This document shows positions 7,020-10,956 of a DNA stretch of 10,956 nucleotides, piece by piece. The position numbers and the translations under genes were made by a program. The DNA is from Holophagaceae bacterium. GTDB taxonomy: Bacteria > Acidobacteriota > Holophagae > Holophagales > Holophagaceae. The stretch lies in the NCBI GenBank assembly GCA_025355915.1, contig JANXYT010000221.1, positions 1 to 10,956 of the forward strand, in the 5' to 3' direction. A model generated the notes under the pieces. That model was not told the DNA's origin. It worked only from the letters and a program-made list of their open reading frames with translations, and made no database searches. Position 1 is the stretch's first letter; the number at the start of each line of letters is the position of its first letter.

Positions 7020-7040
7020 ATGAGGATATGACAGCATGGT
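7018..7040. promoter_or_regulatory. Back-to-back translation starts of fadD and xerC-like genes
   Basis: The likely fadD start (minus, 7019) and the recombinase start (plus, 7036-7038) are 16 nt apart. The alternative fadD ATG at 7037 shares the CATG at 7035-7038 with the recombinase ATG. GAGGA at 7022-7026 can serve as Shine-Dalgarno for the recombinase. On the minus strand TGCTACCAT (7044-7036) resembles an extended -10 element that would give a very short fadD leader, in keeping with its missing Shine-Dalgarno. This promoter is a weak call. Confidence 0.35.
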
Positions 7041-7956
7041 AGCAGGGAAGGGCGCACAGCCACTGGGGGAGGGGGTCCAGGCCTTCCATCTCGAACAGCG
7101 TGCCCGCGGCGTGTCCCCCCACACGGTGCGGGCCCAGATGGGAGATCTTGGGAAACTCCTCGATCATGCCTTACGCGCCCGGTGGGACAACTGGGAGGTC
7201 AGTCCGCGCACCTTACGGGGGTTCGCCTTGGAACTCGGGGACCGGGGCCTGGACCCCGCCAGCCAGGCACGGGTTCTCTCCACCGTCCGGAGTTTTTTCA
7301 AATGGATGTGGGAGACGCGGCGGATCGCGATGAATCCCGCCTCTGGTTTGCGAAACCCCAAACAGCCGAAGCGCCTGCCAGCCTTCCTCACCGAAGGGGA
7401 AAGCCAGGCGCTGCTAGACCTCCCACCCGCCGTGGATTTCCCAACCGCACGGCTTGCCTGCCTGCTGGAGCTGCTCTACGCATCTGGGCTGCGCGTCTCC
7501 GAGTTGGTGGGGCTGAATTTTCAGGATCTCATCCCCGATCAGCGCACCCTTCGCGTCCTGGGCAAGGGGCGGAAGGAACGCATGGTGCCCTACCACGCCC
7601 AGGCGGCCGGAATCCTCGATACCTATCTCACCTTTCGTTCGGCCTTCCTGGCGGCCAAGGCGCTGCCGCCCAGCGCCGCGATCTTCCTGAACCAGCGGGG
7701 TGGCCGCCTCACGCCCACCAGTGTGCGAACCCTATTGCGCTCTGCCCTCGAAGCGGCGGCCGTGCGGTCGAGGGTGAGCCCCCACGCGTTGCGCCACAGC
7801 TTCGCCACCCACCTGCTCAACCGCGGCATGGACCTGCGGGCCATCCAGGAACTGCTGGGTCATGCGAGTCTCAGCACGACCCAGCGCTACACTCATCTCG
7901 GGCTGGAGGAACTGGCCCGGACTTACGAAAAAGCCCATCCCCGGGCCAAGTGTTGA
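7036..7956 (+). CDS. xerC: Tyrosine recombinase, XerC/XerD type
   Basis: This is a site-specific recombinase of 306 residues, the usual Xer size (about 300); Xer proteins resolve chromosome dimers at dif. The N-terminal SAM-like core-binding domain (about 10-100) includes the RGVSPHTVRAQMGDL region. The catalytic domain has every active-site residue: Arg153 (SGLRVSEL), Lys177 (GKGRKER), His250 and Arg253 (PHALRHSFATHLL), His276 (LLGHASLSTTQRY) and the nucleophile Tyr285. It is therefore probably active. The start ATG at 7036 has GAGGA about 9 nt upstream. It is followed by an FAH-family gene 26 nt downstream, probably in one transcript. No integrase-type neighbours, att sites or phage genes accompany it, so a housekeeping Xer role fits better than a mobile element. 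Choosing XerC over XerD or another paralogue is tentative. Confidence 0.92.
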   Translation: MVAGKGAQPLGEGVQAFHLEQRARGVSPHTVRAQMGDLGKLLDHALRARWDNWEVSPRTLRGFALELGDRGLDPASQARVLSTVRSFFKWMWETRRIAMNPASGLRNPKQPKRLPAFLTEGESQALLDLPPAVDFPTARLACLLELLYASGLRVSELVGLNFQDLIPDQRTLRVLGKGRKERMVPYHAQAAGILDTYLTFRSAFLAAKALPPSAAIFLNQRGGRLTPTSVRTLLRSALEAAAVRSRVSPHALRHSFATHLLNRGMDLRAIQELLGHASLSTTQRYTHLGLEELARTYEKAHPRAKC

Positions 7957-7982
7957 ACCCCAGATCCACTGGAGTCCACCCC

Positions 7983-8669
7983 ATGGAAACGATCATCCCC
8001 CTTCCCGCCATGCCTGCCGTTCCGGTCCACGGGTCCTTGGCGCTATTTCCGGTGCGCCGGATCTACTGCGTCGGCCGCAACTACGCTGACCACGCGCGGG
8101 AAATGGGCGGCGATCCCAACCGCGAGCCTCCTTTTTTCTTCGGAAAGCCCAACGATGCGGTGGTCCCGGGTGGGGGAGCCATCCCTTATCCGACCCTCAC
8201 ATCCAACCTCCACTATGAAGTGGAACTGGTGGTGGCCCTGTCGAAAGGGGGCCGGGACATCTCCTCATCCGAGGCCAAGGACTGCATCTTCGGCTACGCC
8301 GTGGGCATCGATCTGACCCGGCGAGACCTTCAGGCCACAGCAAAAGAGAAGGGACAGCCCTGGGATACGGCCAAGGGTTTCGATCAGTCTGCGCCCATCT
8401 CCCCTATCACACCGGTCTCGCCGGGCGGGCACCCGGCAGCGGGCGCCATCTGGTTATCCGTGAATGGCGTGGAGAAGCAGCGGGGCGATCTGGCCCAGAT
8501 GACCTGGCAGGTTCCTGAGGTCATTGCGCACATCTCCAGTTTCGTGGCCCTGGCGCCCGGCGACCTCATCTTCACAGGCACCCCATCCGGGGTCGGACCC
8601 ATCGTCCGGGGCGACCGGATCCGCTGTGGCATCGACGGCCTGGGTGAGCTGGAGATCGTGGTGATCTGA
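7983..8669 (+). CDS. Fumarylacetoacetate hydrolase-family protein (FAHD1/YcgM-like acylpyruvase)
   Basis: This is a soluble metal-dependent enzyme of 228 residues, matching the short single-domain FAH group (FAHD1, E. coli YcgM) that cleaves acylpyruvates or decarboxylates oxaloacetate. The metal-binding acidic residues are visible: Glu79 and Glu81 in LHYEVELVV and Asp110 in GYAVGIDLTRRDLQ. Also present are the N-terminal signature YCVGRNYADHAREMG (His37), PFFFGKP, AKGFDQSAP and the C-terminal IFTGTPSGVGP. The ATG at 7983 is chosen for GGAG 8 nt upstream and for the family's usual beginning; the frame is open far upstream through the recombinase gene, but that is a shadow. It lies 26 nt after the recombinase and ends 9 nt from the convergent cheZ. 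There is no aromatic-degradation operon around it, so the substrate stays open; a general acylpyruvase or oxaloacetate decarboxylase is most likely. Confidence 0.92.
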   Translation: METIIPLPAMPAVPVHGSLALFPVRRIYCVGRNYADHAREMGGDPNREPPFFFGKPNDAVVPGGGAIPYPTLTSNLHYEVELVVALSKGGRDISSSEAKDCIFGYAVGIDLTRRDLQATAKEKGQPWDTAKGFDQSAPISPITPVSPGGHPAAGAIWLSVNGVEKQRGDLAQMTWQVPEVIAHISSFVALAPGDLIFTGTPSGVGPIVRGDRIRCGIDGLGELEIVVI

Positions 8670-8684
8670 ACTGAGCGTTCAGTT
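8666..8684. terminator. Short hairpin between convergent FAH and cheZ stop codons
   Basis: Two mutually exclusive 6-bp inverted repeats overlap here: CTGAAC (8666-8671) with GTTCAG (8677-8682), and AACTGA (8669-8674) with TCAGTT (8679-8684). The second is followed by only one further T. Both genes' TGA stop codons lie in it. It could act as a weak two-way terminator, but the stems are short and not GC-rich, so this is uncertain. Confidence 0.25.
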
Positions 8685-9608
8685 TCCGCCGGCTTTCTTG
8701 AACTGGGCGATGATGTCGTCGACGCTGTCCTTCCGGCTGTCAGCCTCCAGGCTGGTGTCGAAGATGTGGTCCTGGGTGGCCACCTTTCGCTCGGCGAAAC
8801 CCTCACCGCTCAAGGCCTCGGTGCCGATGTTGAAGATGATGAGAAGCCGCTTCAATCCGCCCTGGAACTGCTTGAGCAGGATGACTACTTTCTCGATCTT
8901 CTGGCGGGTGATGTCCTGGAACTGAAGGATATTCAGGATCTCGAAGGCCTCATCGCTGACCTTTTGAATGGATGCTTTTACGGGGGCGAGATCCACCTGG
9001 GCAGGGGAGGCGGCCACTTGGTGTGCGAACAGGTACTCAAGCACTTCCTGGGCGATGGTGTTCTGGTCTTCTCCGCTGGCGGCCCGGTCGAGGAATCCGG
9101 CGATGGCCGCCTGCAGCTTCGCCTGCTGCTCGTTCTGCCATCCGAGCCCGTCCTGGCTGGCCTGAAGGGCCCGGGTCGCCTCGTCGGAGGCTGCCATCAG
9201 GGCATCCAGGCGATTCATGACGCTCTGGGTTGCTTCCTCGGTGTCCGAGGTGATGGCGTCCAGCTGCGCCGCAAGCTCTGGAACCTGGGTGCTCTGGTGT
9301 TTCACGGAAGCGTCCAGCTGCTGGAGGTTCAGCAGGGTCTGGTTGATGCTCGAAACCAGGGCACCCAGCTCCCCCTTCGCCTTGATGTCGATCTTCTGGT
9401 AGACCCGGCCATCGGCCATGTCCTGGGCGGCTTCGGCGAGCCGATGGAGACTGGCCTGGGAGTCCCCTTCAAGCTCGTGACGGATGTCTGTGATGAGCTG
9501 CTCAAGGCTCACCAACCGCTGGTCGAGGCGTTCCCGGCGGGCCTCGAATTCGGACACCAAGTCTTCAGGAATGCCGGCCTGGGGTTGATCTTCGGGTGCT
9601 TCTGTCAT
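8679..9608 (-). CDS. cheZ: CheZ-type CheY-P phosphatase with HAMP-like N-terminal extension
   Basis: CheZ removes phosphate from phospho-CheY and ends the chemotaxis or motility signal. The catalytic helix is clear: FQDITRQKIEKVV at about 230-242, with Asp232 and Gln236 matching the Asp-x-x-x-Gln pair (Asp143/Gln147) of E. coli CheZ. The C-terminus, DSVDDIIAQFKKAG after a flexible linker, matches the amphipathic CheY-binding tail. At 309 residues it is about 95 longer than E. coli CheZ. The extra N-terminal part includes a segment at about 55-98 (AAQDMADGRVYQKIDI, then GELGALVSSINQTLLNL) that resembles a HAMP domain, then a long helical region. No membrane helix is present, so it is cytoplasmic. 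The ATG at 9608 has GGAG 5 nt upstream. It lies 19 nt after the DUF4388 gene and is the last gene of the pdxJ run. No cheA, cheW or receptor gene is in the window. Confidence 0.88.
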   Translation of the reverse strand: MTEAPEDQPQAGIPEDLVSEFEARRERLDQRLVSLEQLITDIRHELEGDSQASLHRLAEAAQDMADGRVYQKIDIKAKGELGALVSSINQTLLNLQQLDASVKHQSTQVPELAAQLDAITSDTEEATQSVMNRLDALMAASDEATRALQASQDGLGWQNEQQAKLQAAIAGFLDRAASGEDQNTIAQEVLEYLFAHQVAASPAQVDLAPVKASIQKVSDEAFEILNILQFQDITRQKIEKVVILLKQFQGGLKRLLIIFNIGTEALSGEGFAERKVATQDHIFDTSLEADSRKDSVDDIIAQFKKAGGN

Positions 9609-9627
9609 GGGGACTCCAGGGGTGCCC

Positions 9628-10446
9628 TCAGGGCGCGGGCCGCACCTTCACATGGGTTCCTTCGGCCAGCCCCCAAGCCTGCATGAGTTCCCGTGGGATG
9701 GCCACGTGTTTATCCGGCAGGGCTGGCACGAATTCTACCCGCTCCACCGCCGTTCCCTTGGGCCAGATCACCCGCAAATTGTGGACGCCATGGCGGTAGG
9801 GCCCCAGCACGGTCCACCAGCCCTCCATGGCTTGGGGCAATTCGATATGGTCTGCCTTCTTGAAGAGCCCGGTCTTCAGAAGCACGACGGACACATGGGC
9901 GTCAGGCTCCAGGACCTCGAGGCGCCCCGCATCCTTGAGGATGGCCGCGGCCTGGCGGACCGTCACGTCGTGCTGTCCCGAAGCGGCCATCACATCCTGG
10001 AAGTCCCGGTAGCCGTCGAAGAAGGGTAGGATCCGACGCTCTTCGGCGAAGAGCTTGATGCCCTCCAGCAGCTGTGGCATGGGGAGGGAGGGCCAGGGGA
10101 CGGCCGTCATCCTGGGGAAGATCGTGTTCAGGCGCCTGCGGCTGTCCTGCAGCCGCGCCGAATCCATGAGCAGATCGGGCACCGTGCGCCGGATGGAAGC
10201 GGGAATCTGGACCTGCGTGGTCAGGAACTCGAAGCGGCCCGTCGCCCACTCCAGGATCTCGAAGGCCGCCATTTCCCCCTGGGCGGAGAGGGTCTCCGCA
10301 TGGATCACTTCGCCGTTCGAAAAGTACAGCACGCCGCTGTTCTTGCCCGAATTCACCTGGAGCATGCCGGTCTTGCGGTTGACGTGCAGCAGCTGGGCTA
10401 CATCCGTGAGGGAGATGCTCTCCAGAGTGCCGCGGAGATTGCTCAT
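9628..10446 (-). CDS. DUF4388 (PATAN) domain protein with AbrB-like C-terminal segment
   Basis: This is a 272-residue cytoplasmic protein. Residues 4-100 form a DUF4388/PATAN domain: LRGTLESISLTDVAQLLHVN, KTGMLQVNSG, then GVLYFSNGEVIHAE. Such domains occur with receivers in cyanobacterial PatA proteins and in many Myxococcota and Acidobacteriota signalling proteins, where they act as protein-binding adaptors. Residues about 115-185 look like a helical, winged-helix-like domain. The end, about 238-270, contains KHVAIPRELMQAWGLAEGTH, which resembles the AbrB/SpoVT swapped-hairpin fold; this is my reading by eye. The ATG at 10446 overlaps the stop of the receiver gene (ATGA), and has no Shine-Dalgarno of its own, so translation is coupled; the open frame continues to 10605 but that part is a shadow. 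Its likely partners are the receiver and CheZ on either side. The exact role is unknown. Confidence 0.85.
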   Translation of the reverse strand: MSNLRGTLESISLTDVAQLLHVNRKTGMLQVNSGKNSGVLYFSNGEVIHAETLSAQGEMAAFEILEWATGRFEFLTTQVQIPASIRRTVPDLLMDSARLQDSRRRLNTIFPRMTAVPWPSLPMPQLLEGIKLFAEERRILPFFDGYRDFQDVMAASGQHDVTVRQAAAILKDAGRLEVLEPDAHVSVVLLKTGLFKKADHIELPQAMEGWWTVLGPYRHGVHNLRVIWPKGTAVERVEFVPALPDKHVAIPRELMQAWGLAEGTHVKVRPAP

Positions 10447-10820
10447 GCCTGGCCATCCGAGGGGAGCAGCTCTTCGAGCAGGACCTTGACCCGCTCCCGG
10501 TTCACGGGCATGACCAGGAAGATGTCCGCGCCGCTCCGGAGTCCCTGCTGCCAGGCCCTTTCTCCGTCGAAGCCGGTGAGAAGGATCACCTTGATGCCGC
10601 AGCATTCCGGGTCGTCCTTGATGGAATGGCAGAGCGCCGTACCGCTTTCCCCGGGCATCAGAGCGTCGAGAAAGACGAGGTCCACCCTTTCCTGGGCCAA
10701 GGCTCTCCTGGCAAAGGACGCATCGGCGGCTTCGACCACCCGGTGTCCTTCCAGTTCAATGAATTCCCGGAGGGAACGGCGGACGTGGGGGTCGTCATCC
10801 ACCACCAGCACGGTGCTCAT
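10443..10820 (-). CDS. Stand-alone CheY-like receiver, conserved Lys replaced by Met
   Basis: This is a single receiver domain of 125 residues with no output domain. The acidic cluster DDD at 8-10 and the phospho-acceptor Asp52 (VFLDALMPG) are present, as is the switch Thr82 (ILLTGFDGE). The almost invariant lysine before the cis-proline is Met104 (DIFLVMPVN); the codon reads ATG. Loss of this lysine usually impairs phosphate coordination or signal transmission, so the protein may be constitutive, slow or dependent on partners. The start ATG at 10820 overlaps the pdxJ stop (ATGA) and has GAGAGG 7 nt upstream. Its own stop overlaps the DUF4388 start in the same way. It is likely to act with the PATAN protein and to be a candidate substrate or decoy for CheZ; both points are inferred from gene order. 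Confidence 0.93.
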   Translation of the reverse strand: MSTVLVVDDDPHVRRSLREFIELEGHRVVEAADASFARRALAQERVDLVFLDALMPGESGTALCHSIKDDPECCGIKVILLTGFDGERAWQQGLRSGADIFLVMPVNRERVKVLLEELLPSDGQA

Positions 10821-10956
10821 GGCCGGGCCTCTCCCATGGCCGCGAGCATCTCCTCAACCGCCCGACCCAGGCCCACAAGCACGGCTCTCCCGATGAGGCT
10901 GTGGCCGATGTTGAGTTCTTCGACCTCGGGAATGGCGGCCACGGGACCCACATTCT
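10817..10956 (-). CDS. pdxJ: Pyridoxine 5'-phosphate synthase, C-terminal end only (5' part beyond window)
   Basis: Only the last 45 codons and the stop are in the window. PdxJ condenses 1-deoxyxylulose 5-phosphate with 3-amino-2-oxopropyl phosphate to pyridoxine 5'-phosphate, the last ring-forming step of the DXP-dependent vitamin B6 pathway. The visible tail has the family's conserved end: [20 protein letters not shown] followed by [10 protein letters not shown]. The His in NIGH lies in the strongly conserved phosphate/active-site segment of the barrel's last repeat. The stop TGA overlaps the ATG of the receiver gene (ATGA), which makes pdxJ the visible upstream member of a coupled run with receiver, DUF4388 and cheZ. 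The identification rests on this short segment but the motif is distinctive. Confidence 0.85.
   Translation of the reverse strand, partial: NVGPVAAIPEVEELNIGHSLIGRAVLVGLGRAVEEMLAAMGEARP

Noticed and set aside
4854..7031. A 725-codon open frame on the plus strand, opposite fadD
   Set aside because: It is antisense to a complete acyl-CoA synthetase with all family motifs. Its translation is low-complexity (many Asp, Gly, Val, His) and shows no domain; it is a GC-codon shadow.
7036..7956. Recombinase as the integrase of a mobile element or integron
   Set aside because: It has plain Xer length and motifs, with no att repeats, tRNA target, excisionase, cassette array or phage genes around it; codon style matches its neighbours by eye.
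7182..7982. Upstream in-frame extension of the FAH-family gene through the recombinase gene (possible fusion)
   Set aside because: The extension is Pro/Gly/Arg-rich shadow sequence of the recombinase frame. The enzyme has a good start at 7983 with a Shine-Dalgarno, and the family length fits that start.
10447..10605. Longer start for the DUF4388 protein
   Set aside because: The extra part is the shadow of the receiver gene. The ATG at 10446 sits in an ATGA overlap and begins exactly where the DUF4388 domain should.

Overview
The window is GC-rich and densely coded on both strands, from a Gram-negative-type bacterium. The mix of genes (a NosL-family protein beside an FtsX-type permease, a PATAN/DUF4388 protein, a CheZ, an AMP-forming acyl-CoA synthetase and a XerC-type recombinase) would fit Acidobacteriota of the Holophaga/Geothrix type. 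That placement is an inference from gene style; no rRNA or other marker gene is present.

Layout. (1) Positions 1-1919, minus strand: a NosL-family copper chaperone, a small exported protein of unknown function with a His/Asp-rich conserved-looking block, and an FtsX/MacB-type ABC permease that runs off the left edge. They are tightly spaced, and the last two overlap by 38 nt. (2) Positions 1920-2165: divergent intergenic control region. (3) Positions 2166-2828, plus strand: a NarL/LuxR-type response regulator. It meets tail-to-tail, with an 11-nt overlap, a PAS-PAS HisKA_3 histidine kinase at 2818-4641 on the minus strand. The two very probably form a cognate pair. (4) Positions 4642-7019, minus strand: an FKBP-type prolyl isomerase 30 nt upstream of the kinase, and upstream of that a long-chain acyl-CoA synthetase (FadD type). 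(5) Positions 7036-8669, plus strand: a XerC-type tyrosine recombinase and a fumarylacetoacetate-hydrolase-family enzyme 26 nt behind it. The recombinase and the acyl-CoA synthetase start back to back with almost no space between them. (6) Positions 8679-10956, minus strand: a coupled run in transcription order of pdxJ (C-terminal end only), a stand-alone CheY-like receiver, a DUF4388/PATAN protein and an enlarged CheZ phosphatase.

How they may work together. The left cluster looks like a copper/metal-delivery or envelope-export unit with a NosL chaperone and a transporter; no nosZ is visible. The NarL-type two-component pair beside it may control it, but only the shared intergenic region supports this. 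The right-hand run looks like a small phospho-signalling module: receiver, PATAN adaptor and CheY-P phosphatase, translationally coupled to a vitamin B6 gene. The receiver lacks the conserved lysine of the family, CheZ carries a HAMP-like N-terminal extension, and the PATAN protein ends in an AbrB-like segment, so this module is the least conventional part of the window.

No tRNA, rRNA, CRISPR array, insertion sequence or long repeat was seen. No stretch over 300 bases is without a gene.
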